64,000 nt of DNA from Lapidilactobacillus achengensis (GCF_003946655.1 NZ_RHOV01000002.1:62001-126000), one strand, 5' to 3'. Shown: positions 8,983 to 18,749, counted from the first letter of the stretch. Notes: a model not told the origin generated them from the letters alone. Program-made: numbers and translations.

Positions 8983-9819
8983 CTAGTCTTTGATGCCTCG
9001 AGCCAGGATTTCTTGAGCTAATTTCAGGTAATGGGCATCCTCTTCAGGATCCTGTGAAGTCAGAATTTGCGGACCATCTGGCGTGATCGCCAAAGTATGT
9101 TCGTATTGCGCCGACCAACTGCCGTCCGCCGTCACATAATATTCCCAAGAATCATTGGGATCATTGACTTCCTTAGCCGCGATCTGCCAAGTACCTTCAT
9201 TGATCATCGGCTCGATCGTGATCGTCATTCCGTTTTTCAGTCGCAAGCCTTTTCCAGGTTCGCCATAATGAGGCACATTCGGTTGTTCGTGCATCGTTGG
9301 TTGGATGCCGTGGCCGATCAGTTCACGAACATCGCCGTATCCGTGGACATCTTCCGTGTACGTCTGGATCGCGTAACCAATATCACCCAAGCGATTGCCG
9401 GCGACGGATTCAGCGATGCCCAAGTACAAGGCCTGCTTGGTCACTTCCATCAGGTCTTTCGTCGATTGACTGACTTCACCCACCGCGTAACTCCAGCAAG
9501 AATCGCTTTCGTAGCCATCCAAATTGACCGTCATGTCGACCTTGACCAGATCCCCCTCTTTCAGGTAAAGATCCTTCCGCGGTGTCCCATGTGCGACCTC
9601 ATCATTGACGTCCACACAAGTCGCGTATTTGTAGCCTTCAAAACCCTTCTCAGAAGGGTGACCACCACGACTGGTAATATATTCATCAGCAAATTTTTCA
9701 ATATCATAAGCGGAAATACCTGGCTTAATGAGCTTGCGCAAGCCCAAGTGAACTCCAGCCAACAACTCGCCGGAACGCCGCATTCCTTCAATTTCACGCG
9801 CAGATTTTAATGTAATCAT
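8983..9819 (-). CDS. map: Methionine aminopeptidase, type I
   Basis: Removes the initiator methionine from nascent proteins. The 278-residue enzyme has the five metal ligands in order: Asp in VKVDMTV, Asp in YESDSCWS, His in LIGHGIQPTMHEQP, Glu in TIEPM and Glu in YEHT. GGHPSEKGFEGYKYATC at the active-site entrance is typical of lactic acid bacterial type I enzymes, as is the slightly long C-terminus. GGAGG lies 7 bases before the ATG. It is single-copy here and monocistronic, followed by a large repeat region. Confidence 0.95.
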   Translation of the reverse strand: MITLKSAREIEGMRRSGELLAGVHLGLRKLIKPGISAYDIEKFADEYITSRGGHPSEKGFEGYKYATCVDVNDEVAHGTPRKDLYLKEGDLVKVDMTVNLDGYESDSCWSYAVGEVSQSTKDLMEVTKQALYLGIAESVAGNRLGDIGYAIQTYTEDVHGYGDVRELIGHGIQPTMHEQPNVPHYGEPGKGLRLKNGMTITIEPMINEGTWQIAAKEVNDPNDSWEYYVTADGSWSAQYEHTLAITPDGPQILTSQDPEEDAHYLKLAQEILARGIKD

Positions 9820-9959
9820 AAGCAGCCTCCATTCCTAAGTATTATACCGCTTGTAAAAAAGAAAGACCAGCGCGGGTCGCGGATGGCAGTGGCTTTGCTT
9901 GGTCGGCGATTTTTAGCAAATGATCATTTGCGTTTGCTGGTAAAAGTAGATTGGCCGCA

Positions 9960-10182
9960 GCTTGCGCTGCGCGTGGCGTTGGTGGAGTGCAGATGTGGTG
10001 GGGCTCCAGGTCGGGCTGGGGGTGGTGGAACGCGGCGGGCACGATTTTGAGCTTTTCGGAAACCCACCGAAAATCTCAAAACTCGGCCTTATTGTAGGCG
10101 ATAAATCGCCAACAATAATATCTCGGCTGACTCACTCCCAGCCCGACCTTCCGCCAGACGGATAAACAGCTCACCAACGCCA
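9960..10182 (+). repeat. Family A variant core with unrelated stem sequences
   Basis: Nested arms GGCGTTGGTG (9974-9983) / CACCAACGCC (10171-10180) and AGGTCGGGCTGGG (10008-10020) / CCCAGCCCGACCT (10137-10149) enclose two hairpins. These are TTTTGAGCTTTTCGG with CCGAAAATCTCAAAA, and TTATTGTAGGCGAT with ATCGCCAACAATAA. The architecture is that of other family A cores but the arms are different. Confidence 0.75.
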
Positions 10183-10305
10183 GAGTGTGAGCCGACCTGG
10201 GCAGCGTCTGAGCATTAGCCTAGCAACTATTTTGGAGGCCGGTCTATGCCTCCAGAATAGTTGCTAGGCTAAGCGGAAGAAGCTAGGCCGGCGAACACGT
10301 TTCAA
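10183..10305 (+). repeat. Family B hairpin element
   Basis: Starts AGAGTGTGAGCC and ends GAACACGTTTCAA. The inner hairpin AACTATTTTGGAGGC pairs with GCCTCCAGAATAGTT. The flanking conserved motifs are GAGCATTAGCCTAGC and GCTAGGCTAAGCGG. Confidence 0.8.
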
Positions 10306-11316
10306 TGATGTCCACGGCTTGCGCTGCGAAATTCGGGGTGAGCTCGCTGTGGGCGTCACTTTGAGCTTTTCGGAAGAGCGCCGAAAATCTCAAAGCTGAG
10401 CCTTGTCCTAGGCGGCAGAGCCGCCAAGGACAATTTCACGGCGATCTCACCCCGAATTTCTCCGCTCCAGCCGCTCAACGTTATAACAGCCGTTTGAGCA
10501 CTCACGCCGACCAGCGAGCCATGGTCAATTGATGTGAATCCACGCAATTGACGGCCATGGCTAGTGATCATCAGCTTTAAATTGGTGACACCGGCACAGA
10601 CTGCCTGATGAACAAACCTAGTCTCAGCGAATCAACTGAATCAGTCGGTTTCCCACCCATGGATTGTTTAGGAAACAGGTAAAGATGTTCAACCAATGCA
10701 AACTATCCCAACCAACAAATCCGAATCAGTTAGCATCGCCGTACCACCTCAAAAGTGGGCAATTGTTTTTTCTCTAGCTCGCAAAATCACTCCGTCAAAT
10801 CCTTCGCCTCGATTACAGATAAGCTCAATTCTGCCTAGCAACCGGCTGGGACTGCGCGGCTCAGTGGTGAAATTGTCCTTGGCGGCTTTGCCGCTTAGGA
10901 CAAGGCTCGATTTGAAGACAAGCCGCGCACTTTGCGGATTGGCTTCAAACGACGCCCACCACGTTCCAGTCCGCATCAGCAGTCCCAGCCGGTTGCGTCC
11001 ACATCTAGACCCAGCATACCTGCAATTAAGCACAGAGCTTTTGGAATCCGTTGATGTTGCCGTACCACCAAAAAAGGGCGATTGTTTTGACCTCAATCTT
11101 GCAAAAGCGCTTTGTCAAATCCTTCGCTTCGATTGCAGATGAGCTCAATTCTGCCTAGCAACCGGCTGGGACTGCGCGGCTCAGTGGTGAAATTGTCCTT
11201 GGCGGCTTTGCCGCTTAGGACAAGGCTCGATTTGAAGACAATTCCCGCTTTTGGAATTGGCTTCAAACGATGCCCACCACGTTCCAGTCCGCATCAGCAG
11301 TCCCAGCCGGTTGCGC
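10306..11316 (+). repeat. Family A composite structured repeat, copy 2 (double second core)
   Basis: First core 10329-10459 with AAATTCGGGGTGAG arms, then the conserved linker. Two tandem second cores follow (10838-10996 and 11158-11314), both with arms GCAACCGGCTGGGACTGC / GCAGTCCCAGCCGGTTGC. Their inner hairpins differ between the two copies. No gene is supported between map and the epimerase-like gene. Confidence 0.85.
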
Positions 11317-11355
11317 TCACGCGCAACACCCACCCAAACCTGCAATCAAGCAGAA

Positions 11356-11408
11356 ACAAAAAAACCACCGCCTAGGCCAGTTGCGGTCTCAGCGATGGTT
11401 AGGTTTTT
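11356..11408 (-). terminator. Bidirectional terminator-like hairpin
   Basis: AACCATCGC pairs with GCGGTGGTT (one G-T pair) and T-runs lie on both sides. It lies 20 bases after the stop of the epimerase-like gene. Confidence 0.75.
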
Positions 11409-11428
11409 TTCTCAGAATTACGGTGAGG

Positions 11429-12274
11429 TTAACTTAGTTCGATGGTGTATCCCAGCACCAGCTGATCGCGCGCCGGTAGGGTCAAGTTTCCTTCCTTGCG
11501 CAATAAATCAGAGCGGAGACCGCGCTTGTCAGGCAATCCATTCCACAAACCGAAACTGATGGTTTGCCGCGCTGGCGAGATCTGCACCGCGTAATATGGA
11601 AAATCATCGGTTCGTAGCGTCAGTTGTTGGTGTTGCGTGGGACTGGTCAATCGCAACGCCTGCATATCCCGGTTGGTCAGAATCAACAGTTGCTCCGCGA
11701 CTTCTGGTGTTTGCAGCGCCAATTTGCCGCGGTGAAAATAGCGGTTGGGCTGGATCGCGCCGGTGCGAAAGGCGTCTTGGTCTAGCTCGCGCACCAAGGT
11801 CAGGGCCTTTTCCGGCGCCAAGATCAATTGGCAATCATGCCAATCAGCGCTCGCCAAATGACAGGTCAGCTCCGTACCTAAGGAGAAGGCCATGGTCACA
11901 TTCCCCATGTTCATCAAATGATACTGAACTTTGATTCCCGCGGTCAGTAATTGAAAAGTCGCCAGAAAGCGGAAATAGAAAGGATAATTTTTGCGTAGGT
12001 TGTCGTTATCGGTCAGTTCAAAGGTAACCTGCGTCTCAGTTTGGCTGTACACCTGCCAGCGGGCATCCTTGGCGAACCCTTGTTGCGGCATTACGTAGGT
12101 TTGGTTGCCATAATCATAGCTGTCACCAAAAGAACGACCGATCGCTGGGAAAAGTACCGCCGCGCTCTGCTGATCGACCAGCGGTTTGGCTTGATCAAAG
12201 CGCGCCAAACGACTGATCTGAGCGCCAACTTCATTGATTTGGGCGGTCATCGTTTTATTTTTTAATGTGATCAT
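11429..12274 (-). CDS. Aldose 1-epimerase family protein (GalM/LacX-like)
   Basis: A 281-residue protein of the galactose-mutarotase superfamily, expected to act on the anomeric carbon of a sugar or sugar phosphate. Supporting segments are the N-terminal MITLKNKTMTAQINEVGAQI, VLFPAIGRSFGD, the YHLMNMGNVTMAFSLGTE block with the conserved asparagine, and DFPYYAVQISP. These are the positions usual for LacX-type epimerases, and the length fits. AGGTGA lies before the ATG. Before Tn916 arrived, its upstream neighbour on the same strand was the 6-phospho-beta-glucosidase, which suggests a link to beta-glucoside or galactoside use. The exact substrate is not determined. Confidence 0.8.
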   Translation of the reverse strand: MITLKNKTMTAQINEVGAQISRLARFDQAKPLVDQQSAAVLFPAIGRSFGDSYDYGNQTYVMPQQGFAKDARWQVYSQTETQVTFELTDNDNLRKNYPFYFRFLATFQLLTAGIKVQYHLMNMGNVTMAFSLGTELTCHLASADWHDCQLILAPEKALTLVRELDQDAFRTGAIQPNRYFHRGKLALQTPEVAEQLLILTNRDMQALRLTSPTQHQQLTLRTDDFPYYAVQISPARQTISFGLWNGLPDKRGLRSDLLRKEGNLTLPARDQLVLGYTIELS

Positions 12275-12410
12275 CTTATCACCTGTTTATCTCTTGGAAT
12301 ACCTCCATTATGACACAGGCGCCGAGATTTGAAAGCGATCAACCATCAAAATTTACTTAAAAAAAGCTAACGTTCATTAGGAAAAGATTAAGCGATTCGC
12401 CAGCGTTACC

Positions 12411-12446
12411 AAAACGCGCGCCACATCTAAGTCGATGAGCGCGCGT
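12411..12446 (-). terminator. Terminator-like hairpin, probably displaced from the bgl gene
   Basis: ACGCGCGC pairs with GCGCGCGT, followed on the minus strand by TTTT. On that strand it lies downstream of the 6-phospho-beta-glucosidase gene, but Tn916 now separates the two by 18 kb. Confidence 0.5.
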
Positions 12447-12461
12447 CGTTTGGACCCAGCG

Positions 12462-12527
12462 TTAAGTTGGGCTATTTTTCTGTTGTTAAGTTAGGTTATT
12501 TTTCTGTTGTAAAGTTGGGTTATTTTT
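12462..12527. repeat. 24-bp tandem repeat, target of Tn916
   Basis: Two full units (12462-12485 and 12486-12509) differ at two positions. The first 18 bases of a third (12510-12527) follow. The remaining six bases of unit three (CTGTCG) are found at 30566-30571, across Tn916. Confidence 0.85.
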
Positions 12528-12683
12528 TAAAGAAACAAAGTATAAATTTCTAATTATCTTTTTATATTTTCTTAAATGCTCGTAAAGCCTTATTCTATGT
12601 GCTTTCGAGTATTTTTACTGTAGGAAGATACTTCACGTTTCTTTGCATATTTCCTCATGTCTTAGCTGTCAGAAGTGGTAAAT

Positions 12684-12695
12684 AAGTAGTAAATT
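12684..12695. repeat. Tn916 DR2 integrase arm-binding repeat, int end
   Basis: AAGTAGTAAATT lies just past the int stop codon. The same motif occurs twice at the other end (30469-30492). These are the known binding sites for the N-terminal domain of Tn916 Int. Confidence 0.75.
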
Positions 12696-12706
12696 CATTT
12701 GTACTA

Positions 12707-13924
12707 CTAAGCAACAAGACGCTCCTGTTGCTTCTCTTTATTCAAGCGTTTCATTTCTGCCATTGCAGAATCGAATGTTGCATGTGCGTAATAGTTCAGC
12801 GTCATGGCTATATTAGCATGTCCCATAATGTACTGTAATGCCTTTGGATTCATTCCTGCATTTGCATAGTTGGTACAGAATGTATGTCGCAAACTATGTG
12901 GAGTGATGTGTGGCAATTTATCCTCGTTATACTTATTGTATTTCTTAACAAGACCTTTCATCATGCCGTTGTAATCACTTGCCACTTTTGGATAGTTCTT
13001 TCTATTAAGAAAGAGGAAATCACTATATCCATCAATCTCAACACGCTTATCATTCTTTCGATTCGCTAACACTCGCTTAAATGCTTGATAGGCTTCTTCA
13101 ACCATAGGAACTTGACGTTCGCCACTTTTGGTCTTTGGTGTTTCAATGTAGTACCCAATTTCAGTATCTCTCAATAGCTGATGGTCTATATTGACAAGAC
13201 GATTCTCAAAATCTAAATCTGGAAGTGTCAAACCACCAAACTCTGAAATACGAAGACCTGTTTTTAAGAGTATCAGAATTTCATCATAATTTTTGCTGTA
13301 GGTTTTATCAGCTTTTGCAAAGGCTAACAGTTTTTCTTCCTGTTCTTCTGTTAGTACGGTCTTAGGGACAGTATCATCATCAAGAACTGCTTTCAGTTGA
13401 AAGTCAAATGGATTCTTCCGAACACAATCATCTTGTATAGCAATATAGAATGAAGCCTTTAAAGAACGTTTGTAGTTATTGATGGTTTGATAAGCATAAC
13501 CATTTTCACTCATTCTAATAGCCCATTCTTTAGCGTCTGATGGCTTAATACTGTCAATACTTCTTACACCTAACTTGTCTTTCTTCAAAATATCCATAAG
13601 ATATTTGCGTCCAGTTTCAGTGTTTTTTCTAACCTTTGGTCTTTGAGCGTTCTGTTTTGCGTAAAGCTGGCAGAGTGTCATTTTCTTTCCTACAACATCA
13701 ATACCATCATGAATGTCTTTCTGTAACTCTGCGATTTTCTCTCTAAGTGAGATACAATCACGCTTTCCTGCTGGTACTCGGTCTGTAGCCACAAGTTTCC
13801 ACGAGTAAACAAATTGCGGTTCTCCAAATGAATCTATATATTTGTATAAGTATCTTCCGTCTTTTCGTTGGCTCTCTCCAGTCTTTAAGATTCGACCTTT
13901 ATTGTCACGTCTTTTTTCTGACAT
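12707..13924 (-). CDS. int: Tn916 integrase, tyrosine recombinase
   Basis: Excises and integrates Tn916 through a circular intermediate. The 405-residue protein has an N-terminal arm-binding domain, a SAM-like core-binding domain (about 90-180) and the catalytic domain. Active-site residues are the arginine in LLKTGLRISEFGG, HSLRH in TPHSLRHTF, GH in IMGHANIAM and the tyrosine in LNYYAHAT. AAAGGAG lies before the ATG. It follows xis on the same strand at the transposon end, as in Tn916. Confidence 0.97.
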   Translation of the reverse strand: MSEKRRDNKGRILKTGESQRKDGRYLYKYIDSFGEPQFVYSWKLVATDRVPAGKRDCISLREKIAELQKDIHDGIDVVGKKMTLCQLYAKQNAQRPKVRKNTETGRKYLMDILKKDKLGVRSIDSIKPSDAKEWAIRMSENGYAYQTINNYKRSLKASFYIAIQDDCVRKNPFDFQLKAVLDDDTVPKTVLTEEQEEKLLAFAKADKTYSKNYDEILILLKTGLRISEFGGLTLPDLDFENRLVNIDHQLLRDTEIGYYIETPKTKSGERQVPMVEEAYQAFKRVLANRKNDKRVEIDGYSDFLFLNRKNYPKVASDYNGMMKGLVKKYNKYNEDKLPHITPHSLRHTFCTNYANAGMNPKALQYIMGHANIAMTLNYYAHATFDSAMAEMKRLNKEKQQERLVA

Positions 13925-14005
13925 GGCATTTGCTCCTTTCCTTTATGGAAAGAGCCTTGATACGACTTAATACTATTTTATCATATACAAGACCCTTTGG
14001 CGACG

Positions 14006-14209
14006 CTAGATTGCGTCCAATGTATCTATAATTTTTTCAAATTGTTTTCGTTTAATCTGAATACGATTGCCATTCATAATCAGCCAATTTGCATTTTTAT
14101 TTTCCTCTGCCAAGCGTCGTAGCTTGTTTTCGCCAATACGAAAATATTTTGACGCTTCTTCAATGGTTAGGGTATAACGTTCCCAAATAGGAATGTCAGT
14201 CTGCTTCAT
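14006..14209 (-). CDS. xis: Tn916 excisionase
   Basis: A 67-residue DNA-bending directionality factor that works with Int during excision. It has the winged-helix MerR/excisionase-like segment [23 protein letters not shown] followed by a basic C-terminus. GGAGG lies six bases before the ATG. It sits directly upstream of int on the same strand, and its length is identical to the Tn916 protein. Confidence 0.95.
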
Positions 14210-14669
14210 AAAATCCTCCTTTCCAAATCACTTATTTGGATTTCATAAAAGTTGTTTTACCAGCAATCGAACAGCTTTAGCAAAGCTCACGGGAGTTCCA
14301 CCCCTGCATGGTTCTCATGTAGCCATACTCATTGCCTGCGACGGTTTTATCACGCTCGGACTATTGACTGTATGGGAGTATCATTATCACGATAAGAATG
14401 TCGTTGCAGGCAATCCTGCTAAAGATTGCTTCTCGGATCACTAACATGAATCGCTCGCTATCTTTATAAGATAGGTCATGGCGGTTAGTTCCGTTGGCTC
14501 TTTTCTTATCGAAACGTATTCGATTACTTTTATTCAGTTTTCAAAGAACAATGGCTCGTTAGCCTATCAAAACACATTGAAAGCTCAATATGCTTTGGTG
14601 GAATAACAAACCTCCCTGTTCGGGAAGCGTGGAATGGTTTAGCACGCTTCCACGAAAGGAGAGAGGATA
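14210..14669. other. Regulatory region upstream of Tn916 xis-int
   Basis: A 460-base stretch between orf8 and xis. An 83-codon plus-strand frame (14193-14444) overlaps the 5' end of xis and is sometimes annotated in Tn916, but it lacks a convincing ribosome site. The region is expected to hold the xis-int promoter. A hairpin-rich segment at 14560-14650 precedes the orf8 stop. Confidence 0.4.
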
Positions 14670-14900
14670 TTACTTAATTTCAAATGACAAAATCTTTGTA
14701 ATCAGTCTGGTTTCCATTCTTCCACGTAAGACTTCATCAACGACCATACTTTGATTGCCATATTCATCTTTCATAAGTCGTAGGGAACGCTTCGTTATGT
14801 ACCCTCTGTAATGATGTAGAATCTGGTTAATCGCTTCGGTATCGCCATCTGTTGCCTTTACAATGAGAGGAAAGGGAATCATAGGATATTGTGTTTTCAT
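14670..14900 (-). CDS. orf8: Tn916 Orf8, helix-turn-helix/sigma-like accessory protein
   Basis: A 76-residue regulatory-module protein of Tn916. The motif FPLIVKATDGDTEAINQILHHYRGYI is the family signature (helix-turn-helix domain, region-2-like fold). Its ATG overlaps the orf7 stop by four bases, indicating translational coupling. In Tn916, orf7 and orf8 are needed for transcription of the transfer genes after excision. That role is carried over by identity of context and not shown here. Confidence 0.9.
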   Translation of the reverse strand: MKTQYPMIPFPLIVKATDGDTEAINQILHHYRGYITKRSLRLMKDEYGNQSMVVDEVLRGRMETRLITKILSFEIK

Positions 14901-15319
14901 TCTTCAAATTCCTCCATAAACTTTTTAATTAAGGCTAGTCCACTGGTTCTATGCCGATAGACAGTAGAACGGTTCAATTTCAACAGGTCTGCAATTTCTG
15001 AATCGCTCATGTCCATAAAGTAAAACAGCAGTAGAATTTCACGTTTCTTGTCTGGCAACTCACGTAATGCTTCACTCAACAAATCATTTTCAACGCCTAC
15101 TGATAACCCATTGAGTGTAAAAATCTGAAAGTCAGTTGAATAGTTATCTGTTGTCGCAAACTGGCTAACAAGATAATCGCCAACATCCGAAAAGGACACC
15201 TCACGCTTTGCAATCCTTGAAAGATAAAGCATATAATTCTTTCGCTCGTCTTCCATAGCACGTTTACAGATATAGTCAAACTGATTTTCTATTGTGGTCT
15301 GAAAAGAAGATGGTTTCAT
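14897..15319 (-). CDS. orf7: Tn916 Orf7, sigma-70-family-like regulator
   Basis: A 140-residue regulator with a C-terminal sigma region 4 helix-turn-helix (LPDKKREILLLFYFMDMSDS, then EIADLLKLNRSTVYRHR). The start MKPSSFQTT is chosen because the GGGGGTGAG site fits this ATG. A GTG three codons upstream lies inside the ribosome site. In Tn916 its transcription increases when tet(M) transcription reads through, activating excision and transfer. Confidence 0.9.
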   Translation of the reverse strand: MKPSSFQTTIENQFDYICKRAMEDERKNYMLYLSRIAKREVSFSDVGDYLVSQFATTDNYSTDFQIFTLNGLSVGVENDLLSEALRELPDKKREILLLFYFMDMSDSEIADLLKLNRSTVYRHRTSGLALIKKFMEEFEE

Positions 15320-15823
15320 GTTTCTCACCCCCTTTCTGTCTAGGAAAGGAAGTGAGCCTTGCTCGTTTATCTCCTTTCACTCTTAGTCCCAATGTGAAAG
15401 GGGGATTTGTTGCATTACTGATAAATAAACTTTGTAAAAAAGTTCTGAATAGCCAAAAAAGCATATAAACAGATTTATTTCTCTGTTTACATGCTTCTGT
15501 TATTCTATCTATATGATTTATAAAACCACATTGGTGGACGTACTTATCTATTGCAGATAGACGACTTTTTTTGACAAGAACCCAATGTAAGGAAATTTAT
15601 TGTATATGATGTACTTCATGGCGACGTTGACCTCCAACAAACCGCCATTTGGAAGTAATATACAATATTTTAACAGCGTAAATAGCACTACCATATAACG
15701 GTTTTTTTTATTGGCGTTTAGTAGTGCTTTTTATTAAATATAAACCTATAAACCATATAACACGTTTTTCTATACCTGTTTTTAATTCAGTAGGAACAAT
15801 AAAATGTATAGAGGTGGTCTACT
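15320..15823. other. Regulatory region between Tn916 orf7 and orf9
   Basis: AT-rich, without a supported gene. It contains inverted repeats around 15500-15560 and 15690-15730. It is the divergent control region of orf7-orf8 and orf9 in Tn916. Confidence 0.5.
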
Positions 15824-16177
15824 ATGCGTAAAAAAGAAGATAAATATGATTTTAGAGCCTTTGGTTTAGCCATTAAAGAAGCTCGATTGAAACGAGGTTT
15901 AACTCGTGAACAAGTGGGAGCATTGATTGAAATTGACCCACGGTACTTAACTAATATTGAAAATAAAGGGCAACACCCCAGCATACAAGTTCTTTATGAC
16001 CTTGTATCGTTACTTCATGTTTCCGTTGATGAATTTTTCTTACCTGCTAATAACTTGGTAAAAAGCACCCGACGATTACAGATAGAGAAATACATGGATA
16101 GCTTTACAGACAAAGAACTATCCTTAATGGAATCTTTAGCCAGCGGTATCAACGAAGCAAGAAACATCGAAGACTAA
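15824..16177 (+). CDS. orf9: Tn916 Orf9, Xre-family transcriptional repressor
   Basis: A 117-residue protein with an N-terminal helix-turn-helix of the Xre type (about residues 14-68: [20 protein letters not shown], then [20 protein letters not shown]). Its C-terminal helical tail ends in [21 protein letters not shown] precedes the ATG. In Tn916, Orf9 is thought to repress the orf7 promoter. It is the only gene of the transposon on this strand, divergent from orf7-orf8, which fits that role. Confidence 0.92.
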   Translation: MRKKEDKYDFRAFGLAIKEARLKRGLTREQVGALIEIDPRYLTNIENKGQHPSIQVLYDLVSLLHVSVDEFFLPANNLVKSTRRLQIEKYMDSFTDKELSLMESLASGINEARNIED

Positions 16178-16202
16178 TTAAAAGAATCCATACATAACGG
16201 AA

Positions 16203-16247
16203 AGAGCCGATAAAATGAGATTGTATTAATCTCATTTTATCGGCTCT
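16203..16247. terminator. Bidirectional terminator between orf9 and the KTR gene
   Basis: AGAGCCGATAAAATGAGATT pairs with AATCTCATTTTATCGGCTCT across a five-base loop. It separates two convergent genes and overlaps the last codons of the KTR protein. Confidence 0.8.
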
Positions 16248-16431
16248 GCGTCTTTGCGTCTGGCTCTGTAATCACAGTTACTTTGAACTGCTTTATTTCA
16301 ATTAAATTTTCTTGTCTGCATTTCGGACAATAGAGGGGGAATTTTTTTAATTCAGTATCTTCCCTTATCTTTAATCGTGTTTTATTTCCACATACAGGAC
16401 ACAATATCCACTTGTAGTTTATAATAACTAT
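16237..16431 (-). CDS. Cysteine-rich KTR-type small protein of Tn916
   Basis: A 64-codon frame with two CxxC zinc-binding pairs (CPVCGNKTR and CPKCRQ), the cysteine-rich KTR family found beside tet(M). A strong AAAGGAGGAG precedes it, but there is no ATG, GTG or TTG in frame. The possible initiators are ATA (16431) or ATT (16425). Either a rare start codon is used or the gene lost its start through a G-to-A change. Function unknown. Confidence 0.65.
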   Translation of the reverse strand: MVIINYKWILCPVCGNKTRLKIREDTELKKFPLYCPKCRQENLIEIKQFKVTVITEPDAKTQSR

Positions 16432-16522
16432 CTCCTCCTTTACACTTTAATTCAAATCTTTATTAAAAAATATTTCATCTTATTTAACAAGAAACCATAT
16501 TTATATAACAACATAAAATACA

Positions 16523-18442
16523 CTAAGTTATTTTATTGAACATATATCGTACTTTATCTATCCGACTATTTGGACGACGGGGCTGGCAAACAGGTTCACC
16601 GGTAGTAACATGGTACCCTTTTAACTCTGTTAAACAAACACTACGTCCATTTGTAAAGAAAGTTAAATCACTACGATATTCTTGAATACACCGAGCAGGG
16701 ATTTCTCCACTAAGAATGACCTCATTATTTTTCAATTGAGTGTCTACGATGTTCGCACAATATTTAGGAGCATCGTTGTATGCTCGTGAAAGATATTCCT
16801 GTGGCGCATAAATTTTAAAACTAAGATATGGCTCTAACAATTCTGTTCCAGCTTTTTTTAAGACTTGTTCCAATACAATAGGAGCAAGCATCCGAAAATC
16901 TGCTGGGGTACTAACAGGGCTATAGTATAAGCCATACTTAAAACAGATTTTACAATCCGTCACATTCCAACCATATAATCCTTGTTCGCAACCATAGCGT
17001 ATCCCTTCCATAACTGCATTTTGAAATGATTGATTTAAGTATCCAAGAGAAACCGAGCTCTCATACTGCATTCCACTTCCCAACGGAAGCGGTGATACAG
17101 ATAAACCAATGGAAGCCCAGAAAGGATTTGGCGGCACTTCGATGTGAATGGTATATTCTGCATTTTTTAACGGTCTCTCCATATAAATGACTGTAGGCTC
17201 TTTTAGTTCTATCTCCACATGATACTTTTCTTGCAACAGTGCACTAATCACTTCCATTTGTACTTTCCCTAAGAAAGAAAGTATAATTTCATGTGTCGTA
17301 GAATCCACGTAATATCGTAGAAGCGGATCACTATCTGAGATTTCCAAAAGGGCATCAAGCAACATTTCTCTCTGTTCAGGTTTACTCGGTTCAACAGTTG
17401 TTTGTAGTAGAGGGTGCGGATTTTCAATCTTTTTTCTCTGTGGCAATAGTTTTGTATCTCCAAGAACACTATTTAACTTCAAAAACTCATTTTGCAAAAT
17501 AACAATTTCTCCAGAATAAGCTCTATCAATCTTACATAATTCACCATTTATTGAAGTATACATTTCTGTAACTTTTATTTTTTCTTTTTCTGATACTCTA
17601 ACCGAATCTCGTAAATGTAGTACTCCACTATAAAGGCGTATATATGCAAGACGTTGTCTTTTTTTTGTATATTCAATTTTGAAAACATTTCCGCAAAGTT
17701 CAGACGGACCTCGATGTGTTGATGAATAAAATTTATTCGTAATCACTTCTATAAGGTTATCAATCCCTATATTGTTTTTTGCACTTCCGTGATAAACAGG
17801 GAACAGGGAACAATTATGAAATCTTATGCTTTCCTCTTGTTCGAGTTCCAATGCTTCTAATGATTTACCGGACATATATTTCTCTAAAAGGTCATCGTTT
17901 CCCTCTATTACCGTATCCCATTGTTCAGATTCGGTAAAGTTCGTCACACACATATTAGGATACAGTTCTACCTTCTGTTTGATTACAATTTCGGCAGAAA
18001 GTTTCTCTTTAATATCCTGATAAACCGTTGATAAATCAATTCCATTTTGGTCAATCTTATTGATAAAAAAGATTGTGGGAATCCCCATTTTCCTAAGTGC
18101 ATGAAATAATATACGAGTTTGTGCTTGTACGCCATCTTTTGCAGAAATCAGTAGAATTGCCCCATCTAAAACTGATAATGAACGATATACTTCTGCTAAG
18201 AAATCCATATGTCCTGGCGTGTCTATGATGTTCACCTTCGTATTTTCCCACTGAAAAGAGGTTATTCCTGTCTGAATTGTAATTCCTCTCTGACGTTCTA
18301 AAAGCGTATTATCCGTCCTCGTTGTACCTTTGTCCACGCTTCCTAATTCTGTAATCGCTCCACTGTTATATAATAAGCTTTCTGTTAAGGTAGTTTTTCC
18401 TGCATCAACATGAGCTAAAACTCCAATATTAATAATTTTCAT
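16523..18442 (-). CDS. tet(M): Tetracycline resistance ribosomal protection protein Tet(M)
   Basis: A ribosome-dependent GTPase of the EF-G type that removes tetracycline from the 30S subunit. At 639 residues it has the standard length. GTPase motifs: AHVDAGKTT (G1), DTPGHMDF (G3) and NKIDQ (G4), with RGITIQTG in switch I. EF-G-like domains follow; the C-terminal domain carries the drug-displacing loop. The start is MKIINIG, with GGAGG before it. It is preceded by the orf12 leader peptide and attenuator and flanked by Tn916 regulatory genes. The frame is intact, so it is expected to confer resistance. Confidence 0.98.
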   Translation of the reverse strand: MKIINIGVLAHVDAGKTTLTESLLYNSGAITELGSVDKGTTRTDNTLLERQRGITIQTGITSFQWENTKVNIIDTPGHMDFLAEVYRSLSVLDGAILLISAKDGVQAQTRILFHALRKMGIPTIFFINKIDQNGIDLSTVYQDIKEKLSAEIVIKQKVELYPNMCVTNFTESEQWDTVIEGNDDLLEKYMSGKSLEALELEQEESIRFHNCSLFPVYHGSAKNNIGIDNLIEVITNKFYSSTHRGPSELCGNVFKIEYTKKRQRLAYIRLYSGVLHLRDSVRVSEKEKIKVTEMYTSINGELCKIDRAYSGEIVILQNEFLKLNSVLGDTKLLPQRKKIENPHPLLQTTVEPSKPEQREMLLDALLEISDSDPLLRYYVDSTTHEIILSFLGKVQMEVISALLQEKYHVEIELKEPTVIYMERPLKNAEYTIHIEVPPNPFWASIGLSVSPLPLGSGMQYESSVSLGYLNQSFQNAVMEGIRYGCEQGLYGWNVTDCKICFKYGLYYSPVSTPADFRMLAPIVLEQVLKKAGTELLEPYLSFKIYAPQEYLSRAYNDAPKYCANIVDTQLKNNEVILSGEIPARCIQEYRSDLTFFTNGRSVCLTELKGYHVTTGEPVCQPRRPNSRIDKVRYMFNKIT

Positions 18443-18457
18443 GTGATTTTCCTCCAT

Positions 18458-18544
18458 TCAAAAACCCAAAAGGGCATAAAAATCCCAGTGATAAATACTT
18501 TTATCACTGGGATTTTTATGCATAACCATAGGTATACAAAGCAT
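18458..18544 (-). CDS. orf12: tet(M) leader peptide (Tn916 orf12)
   Basis: A 28-codon leader starting MLCIPMVMHKNPSD and ending YALLGF. Its stop is 15 bases before the tet(M) ATG. It overlaps the inverted repeat AAAAATCCCAGTGATAAA / TTTATCACTGGGATTTTT, so translation of the leader can affect folding of the attenuator. This matches the established Tn916 arrangement. Confidence 0.9.
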   Translation of the reverse strand: MLCIPMVMHKNPSDKSIYHWDFYALLGF

Positions 18545-18749
18545 ACAGATATTCTCTGGATACTTTAGAATCACATGATAAAGGTATTCTTAAACTGGGT
18601 ACAAAAAACTAAGCCCTCCTAAAAAAGGACATCTAATTATTTGTTCCCGCTATCAAATTGACAGTTTATTTAAGAATACCTTGCCGCATATTTATTAACT
18701 CCTTTTAAATAGTCACTTAAATAATAGCACGTAAGAGCATATTTGTAAA
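18545..18749 (-). promoter_or_regulatory. tet(M) promoter and attenuation leader
   Basis: On the minus strand TTTACA (18744-18749), 17 bases, then TATTAT (18721-18726) form the promoter. Downstream, AAGGTATTCTTAAA and TTTAAGAATACCTT (around 18582 and 18670) form an inverted repeat before the leader peptide. In Tn916 this region gives tetracycline-induced read-through into tet(M) and onward. Confidence 0.8.

Noticed and set aside
14193-14444. 83-codon plus-strand frame over the xis start in Tn916
   Set aside because: Overlaps the 5' end of xis on the opposite strand with no clear ribosome site; kept only as a note in the control-region entry.
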